DNA of 13,462 bases from Candidatus Zhuqueibacterota bacterium (GCA_003854995.1 RQOI01000286.1:1-13462), one strand, 5' to 3'; counted from the stretch's first letter, positions 1 through 7,605 are shown. Made by a program: numbers and translations. The notes: generated from the letters alone by a model not told the origin.

Positions 1-22
1 CGGCAAATCCCGTAAGGGACAT
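1..22 (-). CDS. Possible first codons of a divergent YicC-like gene (partial)
   Basis: On the minus strand, an ATG at 22-20 opens a frame reading M-S-L-T-G-F-A before the window ends. YicC-family endoribonucleases usually begin with a conserved S-M-T-G-F/Y motif within the first residues, and S-L-T-G-F-A resembles it. Only seven codons are visible. An AGGAGAG-like stretch lies upstream on that strand, but it is more than 20 bases from this ATG, too far for a normal ribosome binding site. The call rests on the short motif and on the empty AT-rich region between it and dusB, which would suit a divergent gene pair. It could be chance. Confidence 0.22.
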
Positions 23-79
23 GGATATGCCGAACGATCGAATTCTCTCTCCTTGACGAAACAACGTGCTAATAAACAT

Positions 80-184
80 AATGTTGTAGAATTGTAATGC
101 AGAGTCGCCGAGAAAAACAGACTTTGCACCTCGGCGCTTCTTTGCGATCTCTGCGATATATTAAAATTTTCGCAATGTTGTAGA
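80..184. repeat. Pair of 11-bp direct repeats in the dusB upstream region
   Basis: AATGTTGTAGA occurs exactly at 80-90 and again at 174-184, 94 bases apart start to start, in an otherwise AT-rich noncoding stretch. The bases after each copy also resemble one another (ATTGT and GTGTT). Two identical 11-mers in a control region could be sites for a DNA-binding regulator acting on dusB or on a divergent gene. No known operator was recognised. The second copy ends 18 bases before the candidate -35 element at 202-207. Confidence 0.45.
106..136. other. Inverted repeat with 7-bp arms upstream of dusB
   Basis: CGCCGAG at 106-112 pairs perfectly with CTCGGCG at 130-136 across a 17-base loop. There is no T-run directly after it on the + strand, so it does not look like an intrinsic terminator for that direction. 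Nearby, TTGCGA (142-147) and TCGCAA (170-175) form a second, weaker inverted pair around an AAAATTTT core (163-170). Function unknown; it may be a regulatory structure or chance. Confidence 0.25.
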
Positions 185-201
185 GTGTTTATCACCCGAG
201 A

Positions 202-230
202 TTGAAGTTTTACTCTGAACTCTATTTAAT
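202..230 (+). promoter_or_regulatory. Candidate sigma-70-type promoter for dusB
   Basis: TTGAAG (202-207, four of six matches to TTGACA) is followed after 17 bases by TTTAAT (225-230, five of six matches to TATAAT). Transcription would begin near 237. That is after the TTG at 234 but well before the ATG at 282, so this promoter, if real, excludes the longer dusB start. Spacing is ideal, but the region is AT-rich and such matches arise by chance. Confidence 0.35.
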
Positions 231-281
231 ACGTTGATCGATCAAGATTTTTGCTTAAATTGTGCTGTGAAATTTCTCGGG

Positions 282-1229
282 ATGAAAAGATATCCGCTGG
301 TCTTGGCGCCTTTGGCCGGCTGGTCGGATGCACCCTTTCGACGATTGTGTCGCGAGTATGGCGCTGATATGGTCTATACGGAAATGGTGAGCGCTGATGG
401 CGCCATACGCGAGCAGAAAAAGACCCTTGCGCTTGCAGAATTCGACGCGTCAGAACGGCCCATCGTCATTCAGGTCTTTGGCGCCGAGCCGGAGACGATC
501 GCGGGCGCTGTGGAGATCATCGCGCGCAAAAGGCCGGATGCCATCGATATCAACTTTGGCTGTCCGAGTCGCAAAATCACCAAGCGCGGCGGCGGATCAG
601 CTTTGCTGCGGGATATCAACCTCCTGCAAAAGATTGCGTTGGCCGCGGTGCGGGCGACGGATATTCCCATTTCAGCCAAGTTACGCAGCGGCTGGGATAC
701 GGATTCGATCAACCTGGTGGAAACATCGATGCGCTTGCAGGATGCCGGCGTGCAGATGCTCGCGGTGCATCCGCGCACACAAACGCAACAGTTCAAAGGT
801 CTGTCAGATTGGTCACTGATCAAAAGAGTCAAGGCGACGGTGAACATTCCGGTCATCGGCAACGGTGATGTGCGGACAGCGCACGATGCCCGGCGGATGT
901 TCCTGGAAACCGGTTGTGACGCCGTCATGATCGGCCGCTCGGCGTGCGGAAATCCGTGGATCTTTCGACATGTCAGCACATTCCTCGCGACAGGCGAAGA
1001 GCCTTCACCCCCCTCTTTTGCGGAGCGAGTGGAGGTTTGTCTGCGTCACCTCGCGCTCAATGTTGCGGCGTATGGCGACAGGCGCGGTGTTCAGATGATG
1101 AAAAAACAGATCGCCCTCTATTTGCGAGGATTTCCATGCGCCGGCGCTATTCGGCAAAAAATCTTTGCCATGGATCGTCACGCTGATGTCGCTGATGTTT
1201 TGTCCGAATATCTGCATGCAAGACAGTGA
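282..1229 (+). CDS. dusB: tRNA-dihydrouridine synthase, DusB/NifR3-type
   Basis: This flavoenzyme reduces specific uridines in the tRNA D-loop to dihydrouridine, using FMN and NADPH in the cytoplasm. With the ATG at 282 the protein has 315 residues, close to the usual length. The N-terminal TIM-barrel motif L-A-P-L-A-G-W is at about residues 8-14. The catalytic cysteine is C94 in the motif D-I-N-F-G-C-P-S. A conserved lysine follows in A-K-L-R-S-G (K133), a histidine in A-V-H-P-R-T (H163), then G-N-G-D-V and a C-terminal phosphate-binding stretch V-M-I-G-R-S-A-C-G-N-P-W, typical of the NifR3/DusB group. The frame extends upstream to a TTG at 234, but that start would precede the predicted transcription start and adds 16 non-conserved residues. 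The ribosome binding site before 282 is weak (TCGGG). The substrate uridine cannot be told from sequence. The gene is followed after 60 bases by the cPGS-like gene. Confidence 0.92.
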   Translation: MKRYPLVLAPLAGWSDAPFRRLCREYGADMVYTEMVSADGAIREQKKTLALAEFDASERPIVIQVFGAEPETIAGAVEIIARKRPDAIDINFGCPSRKITKRGGGSALLRDINLLQKIALAAVRATDIPISAKLRSGWDTDSINLVETSMRLQDAGVQMLAVHPRTQTQQFKGLSDWSLIKRVKATVNIPVIGNGDVRTAHDARRMFLETGCDAVMIGRSACGNPWIFRHVSTFLATGEEPSPPSFAERVEVCLRHLALNVAAYGDRRGVQMMKKQIALYLRGFPCAGAIRQKIFAMDRHADVADVLSEYLHARQ

Positions 1230-1289
1230 ACTCATCCCGCGCAGAAAACAAGATACCCACAGCTTTATGAACGTCTAACTGGAGGAACT

Positions 1290-2603
1290 ATGTCACGTAC
1301 AAAGGTCATCATCATGGGAGCTGCAGGACGGGATTTCCATAATTTTAACACGGCATTTCGAGCAAATGACGATTATGATGTCATTGCCTTCACTGCCACG
1401 CAAATACCGAATATCGAGGGGCGTCTCTATCCGGCAGAGTTGGCAGGACCGAATTATCCGCAGGGCATACCGATCGTGCCCGAAGATCAGTTGGCCGATT
1501 TGATCCGGCAGCACGGCGTCGATCAGGTCTATTTTTCCTATAGCGATGTGTCGTACGACTTTGTCATGCATCAAGCCGCCCGCGTCAATGCGCTGGGCGC
1601 CACATTCTCATTGCTGGGTCCGAAATTTACCATGCTGAAGGCCCGGGTGCCTGTCGTGGCTATCTGCGCCGTACGAACGGGCTGTGGCAAGAGTCAGACG
1701 ACTCGCCGCGTCGCTGAAATCTTGAAATCGCACGGCAAAAGGGTCGTCGCCGTGCGTCATCCGATGCCCTATGGCGATCTGGTGCGACAAGCGGTGCAGC
1801 GTTTTGAATCCCTGGCTGACCTGAAAGAGCACGAGTGTACCATCGAGGAGATGGAAGAATATGAGCCGCACATCGTGAGCGGATCGGTGGTGTATGCCGG
1901 AGTGGATTATGGCGCGATTCTGCAGCAGGCCGAGGATGAAGCGGACGTGATTTTATGGGATGGCGGCAATAATGACACGCCATTTTATCGGCCGGACATT
2001 CATATCACGGTCACAGATCCTCTGCGAGCCGGACACGAAGTGTCCTATTATCCCGGTGAGACCAATGTTCGAATGGCGAACGTGATCATCATCAACAAGG
2101 TGGATACCGCGAACGCGAGCGACATCAAAACCGTGCGCAACAATGTTCGCGCTGTCAATCCCACGGCCGACATCATTGATGCCGCCTCGCCCATTCACGT
2201 TGAGGAGCCCGACATGATACGTGGCAAGCGCGTTCTGGTTGTCGAGGATGGTCCCACTTTAACGCATGGCGAAATGAAGTTCGGCGCTGGCGTCGTTGCG
2301 GCGCAACGTTTTGGCGCTGCCGAGATCATTGATCCGCGGCCGTTTTTGCAGGGGACGCTGGTGGAGACCTTCCGCAAGTATCCTGCGACGGGTGCGCTGC
2401 TGCCGGCGATGGGATACGGTGAGCAACAGATGCGCGACCTCGCCGCGACCATCGCAAAGACAGAATGCGATGCCGTCATCATTGGCACGCCGATCGATCT
2501 GCGCCGGATTATCGAAATCGACAAGCCCGCGACGCGCGTTTACTATGATTTGCAGGAGATCGGCAAACCGACGCTGGAGGATGTCCTGGCAAAATTGTGG
2601 TGA
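1290..2603 (+). CDS. Cyclic 2,3-diphosphoglycerate synthetase-like P-loop protein
   Basis: The 437-residue protein resembles the family named for archaeal cyclic 2,3-diphosphoglycerate synthetase, which closes 2,3-bisphosphoglycerate into a cyclic compatible solute using ATP. An N-terminal Rossmann-like domain (about 1-115) opens with V-I-I-M-G-A-A-G-R-D-F-H-N-F. A P-loop NTPase domain follows, with R-T-G-C-G-K-S-Q-T-T at 129-138; the place where Walker A usually has Gly/Ala is V128. D-G-G-N-N-D at 224-229 fits a Walker B/switch region, and N-K-V-D at 269-272 looks like a G4 guanine-recognition motif, so GTP use is possible. A C-terminal domain contains G-E-M-K-F-G-A-G (327-334). A GGAGG at 1281-1285 sits four bases before the ATG. 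No neighbour makes or uses 2,3-bisphosphoglycerate, so the solute role is not supported by context. Family membership is fairly sure; biochemical function is not. Confidence 0.8.
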   Translation: MSRTKVIIMGAAGRDFHNFNTAFRANDDYDVIAFTATQIPNIEGRLYPAELAGPNYPQGIPIVPEDQLADLIRQHGVDQVYFSYSDVSYDFVMHQAARVNALGATFSLLGPKFTMLKARVPVVAICAVRTGCGKSQTTRRVAEILKSHGKRVVAVRHPMPYGDLVRQAVQRFESLADLKEHECTIEEMEEYEPHIVSGSVVYAGVDYGAILQQAEDEADVILWDGGNNDTPFYRPDIHITVTDPLRAGHEVSYYPGETNVRMANVIIINKVDTANASDIKTVRNNVRAVNPTADIIDAASPIHVEEPDMIRGKRVLVVEDGPTLTHGEMKFGAGVVAAQRFGAAEIIDPRPFLQGTLVETFRKYPATGALLPAMGYGEQQMRDLAATIAKTECDAVIIGTPIDLRRIIEIDKPATRVYYDLQEIGKPTLEDVLAKLW

Positions 2604-2644
2604 GATCTCAAAACGAAACCCGCAGTTTTGCTCTTGTTCAATGA

Positions 2645-2673
2645 TTGTGTAAGATCAATTAAAACAGTATATT
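2645..2673 (+). promoter_or_regulatory. Candidate promoter 1 for the yceD-rpmF-plsX-fab block
   Basis: TTGTGT (2645-2650, three of six) and TATATT (2668-2673, five of six) are separated by 17 bases in the 164-bp AT-rich gap after the cPGS-like gene. Transcription would begin near 2680, giving a leader of about 88 bases before the GTG at 2768. The gap is the largest after dusB, which makes it the natural place for the promoter of the fatty-acid block. Confidence 0.35.
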
Positions 2674-2712
2674 AGATTGCATGAATAGTGTTCAGATATG
2701 GGGAAATTTTTC

Positions 2713-2743
2713 TTGACTATTTTAGGATTAATTGCTAACTTTT
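2713..2743 (+). promoter_or_regulatory. Candidate promoter 2 for the yceD-rpmF-plsX-fab block
   Basis: TTGACT (2713-2718, five of six to TTGACA) is followed after 17 bases by TAACTT (2736-2741, three of six). The downstream element TAACTTTT also resembles the TAnnTTTG -7 box described for Bacteroidota, with the upstream TTG in a fitting position. Transcription would begin near 2748, about 20 bases before the preferred GTG start of yceD. That would rule out the more upstream TTG (2732) as the start. It may act with or instead of the element at 2645-2673. Confidence 0.35.
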
Positions 2744-2767
2744 CAGGCTATTTTGGAGGATGTGGCG

Positions 2768-3277
2768 GTGGTCAAGCTCAATTTTGCAGCGATAAAAGAG
2801 GGTCATTCATGTCTTGAGCTGGATGTTGCATCTGTGGACATTGACCTGGCAGAATTCATAGAGTTTGCATATCCCGTTCATATTGTGCACCATTTGGACA
2901 AGGTGAGCAACGAGATTTACGTCAAAACGACGCTGTCGACCTCAGTGAACCTGGAATGTGATGTCTGTCTCGATTCCTACAAATTGGATTTGCGCGAGAC
3001 CATCGACACTATTTTGACAAAGGATAGTGAACTCGTTGATCGCGGAGAGGAGGAGGTTTATCTGATCAGTGATTCGACGACGGAAATTGACATCACAGAT
3101 TCGATTCGTCAATCATTGCTATTAGCGATACCCTACAAGAAAATATGTCGGGAAAATTGCAAAGGTCTTTGCCCGATATGTGGCGTCAACTTTAATCATG
3201 AACAGTGCACGTGCGCCAATGAGAAAACCGATTCGCGCTGGGAGGCACTGAAAAACATCACCTTTGAGAATAAATAG
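2768..3277 (+). CDS. yceD: YceD/DUF177 family protein, with metal-site cysteines
   Basis: YceD (DUF177) proteins are usually encoded directly before rpmF and are linked to large-subunit rRNA accumulation and ribosome assembly; the molecular role is unsettled. The preferred start is GTG at 2768, because a perfect GGAGGA lies at 2755-2760, seven bases upstream, and the protein then begins M-V-K-L-N-F like family members. This gives 169 residues. An upstream in-frame TTG at 2732 lacks such a site. Visible motifs are C-D-V-C (C64, C67) in the centre, a cysteine-rich stretch with C127, C131, C135, C138, C147 and C149, and a C-terminal R-W-E-A-L (158-162) typical of the family. The cysteines could bind zinc. 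rpmF follows after 20 bases. Confidence 0.85.
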   Translation: MVKLNFAAIKEGHSCLELDVASVDIDLAEFIEFAYPVHIVHHLDKVSNEIYVKTTLSTSVNLECDVCLDSYKLDLRETIDTILTKDSELVDRGEEEVYLISDSTTEIDITDSIRQSLLLAIPYKKICRENCKGLCPICGVNFNHEQCTCANEKTDSRWEALKNITFENK

Positions 3278-3297
3278 TCTATCATTTTGAGGATAAC

Positions 3298-3480
3298 ATG
3301 CCTTTACCAAAAAGACGACATTCGAGATCAAGACAGGCAAAACGCAGAGCAAATTGGAAATTGGCAACGCCGACCGTCGTAGAATGCGCCAATTGTCATC
3401 AACCCAAATTGCCCCACAGAGCCTGTCCAAATTGTGGTTACTACAAGGGTCGTTCCATATTTCTTCCGCGAGAATCGTAG
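3298..3480 (+). CDS. rpmF: 50S ribosomal protein L32 (zinc-binding form)
   Basis: A 60-residue, very basic protein of the large ribosomal subunit. It starts M-P-L-P-K-R-R-H-S, the usual L32 opening, and carries two CxxC pairs (C30/C33 and C43/C46) that form the zinc ribbon of the zinc-type paralogue, with the typical ending P-H-R-A-C-P-N-C-G-Y-Y around residues 39-49. A GAGGA lies at 3289-3293, four bases before the ATG. Position between yceD and plsX is the classic arrangement. Because the zinc ligands are present, zinc status could influence it, but no Zur-like site was recognised upstream. Confidence 0.96.
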   Translation: MPLPKRRHSRSRQAKRRANWKLATPTVVECANCHQPKLPHRACPNCGYYKGRSIFLPRES

Positions 3481-3548
3481 TTCACCACCCTCGGTTGTCC
3501 ACGATGACGATGACGTTGAGGTGAAATGCTTTTGGACCTGGAGTAGAC

Positions 3549-4586
3549 TTGATAAAAATTGCATTAGACGCGATGGGAGGAGATCACGCTCCTCAGCATG
3601 CGGTACATGGCGGTATTGAAGCGGCTCGAGTTTCAAAAGGACGATTTTCGGTTGTGCTGGTGGGCAATCAGGGAGCAATCGAAAGAGAAATTGCCAAACA
3701 TTTTCGCACCCAAGATCTGCCGTTATCCGTCGTGCACGCATCGCAAACGATCGAGATGACGGAAAAGCCGGCCATTGCTCTCAAACAAAAGACAGATTCT
3801 TCCATCGCCGTGGCCATGCGGTTGCATGCGAACCGGGAGGTGGATGCTGTTGTGAGCGCCGGCAACACTGGCGTTGTCATGGCGCACGCGTTGTTTGGCC
3901 TCAAGCGAGTTGCCGGCATTCGCCGGCCCGCCATTGGTTCACTCCTGCCAAATCAGACGGGTGGAACAACATTGTTATTGGATGTCGGTGCGAACGTTGA
4001 TAGCCGTCCCGAAGATTTGGTGCAATTTGGCATTATGGGGAGTATTTACGTTTCCCGTCTGTTCGAGATCGCCAGCCCGCGCATCGGATTGCTCAACGTC
4101 GGACAAGAAGAGGGCAAAGGCAACGAGGTGTCGAACAAGGCTTTTTCGCTGTTCAGGAACTGCGCGTGTAATTTCGTCGGCAATGTCGAAGGGGGCGATA
4201 TCGTGCGCGGCATCTGCGATGTTGTCGTGTGTGACGGATTTGTCGGCAACATTGTGCTCAAAGCCGCGGAAAGCCTACACGGCCTTTTCAAGATCAATAT
4301 GCGTCGACTGGTCAAAAAATATCTTTTCTCGCAAATTGGCGCCCTGCTCATGAAACCAACGCTTGACGGCATTCGCAAGGTGTTCGATTATCAGGAATAT
4401 GGGGGAGCGCCCTTGTTGGGAGTTCAGGGTTGCTGCGTCATCGCCCACGGGAAATCGACACCGCATGCTATCAAAAATGCCATTCTTGCAGCTTTCAAAT
4501 TTGTCACTGAAAATGTAAATGATATCATACAGGAACAAGCCACATTACCTCTGCGCGATGATAGTCGAGTAGTACCTCAGAACTGA
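3549..4586 (+). CDS. plsX: Phosphate acyltransferase PlsX
   Basis: PlsX converts acyl-ACP and phosphate to acyl-phosphate, the donor for PlsY in the first step of phosphatidic acid synthesis; it is a peripheral membrane enzyme. The 345-residue protein shows I-A-L-D-A-M-G-G-D-H-A-P at residues 4-15, S-A-G-N-T-G-V at 103-109, Q-E-E-G-K-G-N-E at 186-193 and V-V-V-C-D-G-F-V-G-N at 225-234, all family hallmarks, and ends near the expected length. The start is TTG at 3549, with GGAG at 3540-3543 five bases upstream; no in-frame ATG precedes the conserved N-terminus. The 68 bases after rpmF hold no recognised signal. fabH follows after 38 bases. Confidence 0.96.
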   Translation: MIKIALDAMGGDHAPQHAVHGGIEAARVSKGRFSVVLVGNQGAIEREIAKHFRTQDLPLSVVHASQTIEMTEKPAIALKQKTDSSIAVAMRLHANREVDAVVSAGNTGVVMAHALFGLKRVAGIRRPAIGSLLPNQTGGTTLLLDVGANVDSRPEDLVQFGIMGSIYVSRLFEIASPRIGLLNVGQEEGKGNEVSNKAFSLFRNCACNFVGNVEGGDIVRGICDVVVCDGFVGNIVLKAAESLHGLFKINMRRLVKKYLFSQIGALLMKPTLDGIRKVFDYQEYGGAPLLGVQGCCVIAHGKSTPHAIKNAILAAFKFVTENVNDIIQEQATLPLRDDSRVVPQN

Positions 4587-4624
4587 ACAAAGAGACGATC
4601 CAGTAAACCGAATAGAAGGAATGT

Positions 4625-5614
4625 GTGAGGAATCAACCCGCTGCTAAAATTGTCGGAACCGGCGCCAGTATTCCGGAAAAAGTACTGACAAATTTTGATC
4701 TGGAAAAAATGGTCGATACGACTGACGAATGGATCACAAGTCGCACCGGCATCGAGACGAGATATATCGTTCAAGATGGCCAGTGCACCTCTGATCTCGG
4801 CACCGAAGCCGCGCTGCGTGCTCTCAAGGATGCGAGGGTGAAAGCGAAAGAGGTGGACGTCATTATTTTCGCAACGATCACCAGCGATGTCGGATTTCCC
4901 GCCACCGCTGTTTTTGTACAAAAGAATATTGGCGCCCATAACGCGGCGGCTTTCGATATACAGGCCACGTGCACCGGATTTATCTATGGCTTGGAAATGG
5001 CGGATGCCTTCATTGCCACGCGACGAGCCAAGACAGTGCTCCTCATCGGCGGTGAAACCCTGTCCCGTATCACCGACTATAGCGATCGCAACACCTGCGT
5101 CCTCTTTGGCGACGGCGCCGGCGCCGCTGTCCTGCAGCCATCGGATGATGATCGCGGCATCCTGGCAACATATACCAGGAGTGATGGTCGATTGCACAAT
5201 CTGCTCATGATGGAGGGGATGGGAACGAAGAATCCGCCGACTGCCCAAAATTACCATGAGAAAATGCAGTACATACAAATGGAGGGACGCGATGTCTTTA
5301 AACATGCTGTCACCTGCATGGGTGATGCAGCTGAGATGATCCTTGTAAAAGCCGGCCTCAGTCAAGCGGACGTCGATTTGCTTATTCCGCATCAAGCCAA
5401 CATTCGCATCATCGACGCGACTGCGAAGCGGATCAAATTGCCGCCGGAAAAGGTCTATGTCAATGTCAATAAATATGGCAACACCTCAGCGGCATCGATT
5501 CCCATCGCGATCGATGAGGCTCGCAGGAACGGCCGCTTAAAACAGGGCGATGTCGCGATCCTGGTCGCCTTTGGCGGCGGTTTTACCTGGGGATCGGCTG
5601 CGGTTCGATTCTAA
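4625..5614 (+). CDS. fabH: 3-oxoacyl-ACP synthase III (KAS III)
   Basis: FabH starts fatty acid chains by condensing an acyl-CoA primer with malonyl-ACP. The 329-residue sequence carries the full Cys-His-Asn triad: C116 in D-I-Q-A-T-C-T-G-F, H256 in L-I-P-H-Q-A-N, and N286 in K-Y-G-N-T-S-A-A. The N-terminal D-T-T-D-E-W-I-T-S-R-T-G (31-42) and the C-terminal A-F-G-G-G-F-T-W-G are also typical. The start is GTG at 4625, with AGAAGGA at 4614-4620; an ATG at 4621 in another frame meets a stop after a few codons. Primer preference (straight or branched) cannot be read from sequence. Confidence 0.96.
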   Translation: MRNQPAAKIVGTGASIPEKVLTNFDLEKMVDTTDEWITSRTGIETRYIVQDGQCTSDLGTEAALRALKDARVKAKEVDVIIFATITSDVGFPATAVFVQKNIGAHNAAAFDIQATCTGFIYGLEMADAFIATRRAKTVLLIGGETLSRITDYSDRNTCVLFGDGAGAAVLQPSDDDRGILATYTRSDGRLHNLLMMEGMGTKNPPTAQNYHEKMQYIQMEGRDVFKHAVTCMGDAAEMILVKAGLSQADVDLLIPHQANIRIIDATAKRIKLPPEKVYVNVNKYGNTSAASIPIAIDEARRNGRLKQGDVAILVAFGGGFTWGSAAVRF

Positions 5615-5629
5615 AAAGTTGAAATCCGG

Positions 5630-6562
5630 ATGATAAAGTGCGCATTTATATTTCCCGGCCAGGGCTCGCAATTTATGGGCATGGCGCAGGATTTCTATCA
5701 TAAATTTGCCTCGGTCAGGGAACGATATGGACAAGCCAGTGAACTCTTGGGATTCGATCTGGCGCGACTCTCTTTCGAAGGTCCGGAAGCAGAGCTGGCG
5801 CAGACAGACAAGACGCAACCCGCTCTGTTTGTCCACAGCTTTGTCATAAATGAAATATTGAAGGAAAGAGGCATCCTGCCGAGTATGGTCGCCGGCCACA
5901 GCCTCGGTGAATATTCGTCTCTCGCAGCGGCGGATGTTTTTGAATTTTCACAGGCGCTCAAGCTCGTCAAACTTCGCGGTCAGCTGATGCAGAACGCCGG
6001 CGAGAGGGTGAAGGGCGCTATGGCGGCCATCATTGGCTTGGATTATCTGGCTGTTCACAATATTTGCCAGCGCGCGTCTCGCAGGGCGCTCGTCGATCTG
6101 GCGAATTTCAATTCGCCGGACCAGATTGTCATTTCCGGGACAGTCAACGGCGTCGAATTGGCCATGTCTCTGGCGCAAAAGGCTGGCGCCAAACGGGCGG
6201 TTCGGCTGAATGTCAGCGGCGCCTTTCATTCACCGCTGATGCAACCCGTATTGAACGAGTTCCTGGTAGAACTGGATAAAGTCGAATTTGACCGGCCCTC
6301 AGTGCCGGTTTTTTCAAATGTGACGGGACAAGCCACAGAGAATCCCGCTGAAATTAAAATGTTTCTTGGCAAACAACTGCTCAGCCCCGTGTTGTGGACA
6401 GAGACCATCCGGCACATGGTTCAAGGCGGCGCGCGCTGTTTTCTGGAAGTTGGACCAGGCAAAACACTGACTTTTCTCCTGCGAAGAATTGACCGGCAGA
6501 TTGATGCGACAGCGGTGGGCACAGTTGAAGAGTTGGAAAAACTATCGGAGAGGCTATTGTGA
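5630..6562 (+). CDS. fabD: Malonyl-CoA:ACP transacylase
   Basis: FabD transfers malonyl from CoA to the carrier protein, supplying FabH and FabF. The 310-residue protein begins with F-P-G-Q-G-S-Q (8-14, oxyanion glutamine Q11) and has the nucleophile S91 in G-H-S-L-G-E-Y, the malonyl-binding arginine R116 in L-R-G-Q-L-M, and the catalytic histidine H200 in S-G-A-F-H-S-P-L-M. The end contains E-V-G-P-G-K-T-L. It starts 16 bases after the fabH stop; no good Shine-Dalgarno sequence is visible, so translation may depend on coupling to fabH. Its TGA overlaps the GTG of fabG in GTGA. Confidence 0.96.
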   Translation: MIKCAFIFPGQGSQFMGMAQDFYHKFASVRERYGQASELLGFDLARLSFEGPEAELAQTDKTQPALFVHSFVINEILKERGILPSMVAGHSLGEYSSLAAADVFEFSQALKLVKLRGQLMQNAGERVKGAMAAIIGLDYLAVHNICQRASRRALVDLANFNSPDQIVISGTVNGVELAMSLAQKAGAKRAVRLNVSGAFHSPLMQPVLNEFLVELDKVEFDRPSVPVFSNVTGQATENPAEIKMFLGKQLLSPVLWTETIRHMVQGGARCFLEVGPGKTLTFLLRRIDRQIDATAVGTVEELEKLSERLL

Positions 6563-7302
6563 TAAATCTGACAGGACAGATAGCGATTGTGACAGGAGCA
6601 GCGCGCGGCATCGGGGCGGCTATTGCCTTCAAACTGGCGCGCGCCGGTTGTGATCTGGTCATCTCGGACATCGATGCGCCGGGGGCATCGGCAATTGCTG
6701 AAAAGATCAAAGAGATGGGACAGGATGCCATCGCCATGCAGGCGGATGTTTCCACCTGGAGCCAGGCGGAACTTTTACTGAAAGAATCTGTTGCTAAATT
6801 CGCCAAAGTTGATATTTTAGTGAATAATGCCGGCATCACGCGAGATAACCTGCTCATGCGTATGAGTGACGCCGAGTGGGACTCGGTCATGGCCGTCAAT
6901 TTGAAAGGAACCTTCAACTGCATTAAAGCGGCAGCGCGAACAATGATGAAGCAAAGACGCGGCAAGATCATCAATATCGCATCGGTCGTGGGCGTCATAG
7001 GAAATGCCGGTCAGGCGAACTATGCAGCTTCCAAGGCCGGCATCATTGGTTTGACCAAGTCAGTCGCAAAAGAATTCGGCGCTCGTAATATTCAGGTGAA
7101 CGCGATTGCACCCGGCTACATTCAAACGGACATGACAAAGGATCTGCCGGATTCTGCAAAAGAGGCTTTTTTAACCATCATACCATTGCAGCGCGCAGGA
7201 CAAACAGAGGACGTGGCGAACGCCGTGCTGTTCCTGGTCAGTCCGCTCTCCGATTATATCACCGGCCAGGTGCTGCACGTCGATGGCGGGATGGTTATGT
7301 AA
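6559..7302 (+). CDS. fabG: 3-oxoacyl-ACP reductase
   Basis: FabG reduces 3-oxoacyl-ACP to 3-hydroxyacyl-ACP with NADPH. The 247-residue short-chain dehydrogenase has the cofactor motif T-G-A-A-R-G-I-G (12-19), N-N-A-G (89-92), N114, and the catalytic S142, Y155 and K159 (Y-A-A-S-K). The C-terminal T-G-Q-V-L-H-V-D-G-G-M (235-245) is characteristic of FabG. The start is GTG at 6559 overlapping the fabD stop by 4 bases, which argues for translational coupling. The placement within the fab block separates it from other SDR enzymes with similar motifs. Confidence 0.95.
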   Translation: MINLTGQIAIVTGAARGIGAAIAFKLARAGCDLVISDIDAPGASAIAEKIKEMGQDAIAMQADVSTWSQAELLLKESVAKFAKVDILVNNAGITRDNLLMRMSDAEWDSVMAVNLKGTFNCIKAAARTMMKQRRGKIINIASVVGVIGNAGQANYAASKAGIIGLTKSVAKEFGARNIQVNAIAPGYIQTDMTKDLPDSAKEAFLTIIPLQRAGQTEDVANAVLFLVSPLSDYITGQVLHVDGGMVM

Positions 7303-7353
7303 ATAGAATAGAAAACAGAACCCATTTCACTCTAATTTCAGGAGGACAAGTCA

Positions 7354-7587
7354 ATGTCTGTGGAAGATCGCATAAAAGAAATTATCGTTGAGCAACTGGG
7401 CGTGGATGCCAGCGAAGTCACTGAAAGTGCTTCCTTCATCGACGATTTGGGCGCAGATTCGCTGGACACGGTCGAACTGGTGATGGCATTTGAAGAAGAA
7501 TTCGGCATAGAAATTCCGGACGAAGAGGCTGAAAAGCTCAAGACCGTCGGCGACGCTCTCAACTATATGAGAAAGAAAAAAGGTTGA
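7354..7587 (+). CDS. acpP: Acyl carrier protein
   Basis: The 77-residue acidic protein carries growing acyl chains on a phosphopantetheine arm attached to S36 in the motif G-A-D-S-L-D-T-V-E-L. Helix II after the serine continues V-M-A-F-E-E-E-F, which is the FAS and PlsX contact surface. It has the strongest ribosome binding site of the block: AGGAGGA at 7340-7346, seven bases before the ATG. This fits the high abundance ACP needs. A perfect stem-loop lies 18 bases after its stop. Confidence 0.97.
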   Translation: MSVEDRIKEIIVEQLGVDASEVTESASFIDDLGADSLDTVELVMAFEEEFGIEIPDEEAEKLKTVGDALNYMRKKKG

Positions 7588-7605
7588 CACGGCCTCGAAT
7601 CGCTC

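Noticed and set aside
234..281. Longer dusB start at the TTG at 234
   Set aside because: No ribosome binding site, 16 extra non-conserved residues, and it would precede the predicted transcription start.
2732..2767. Longer yceD start at the TTG at 2732
   Set aside because: The GTG at 2768 has a perfect GGAGGA seven bases upstream and gives the usual family N-terminus.
3481..3548. TTCACC/GGTGAA inverted pair and GATGAC tandem repeat between rpmF and plsX
   Set aside because: The arms are six bases with a 33-base loop, and the tandem repeat is only two units; both are within chance expectation.
4577..5395. 272-codon open frame on the minus strand opposite fabH
   Set aside because: It lies wholly antisense to a clear fabH with all catalytic residues; its translation shows no recognisable domain.
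7584..7589. TTGACA overlapping the acpP stop as a promoter -35 for fabF
   Set aside because: No -10-like sequence lies at 15-19 bases downstream; that interval is the stem-loop arm.
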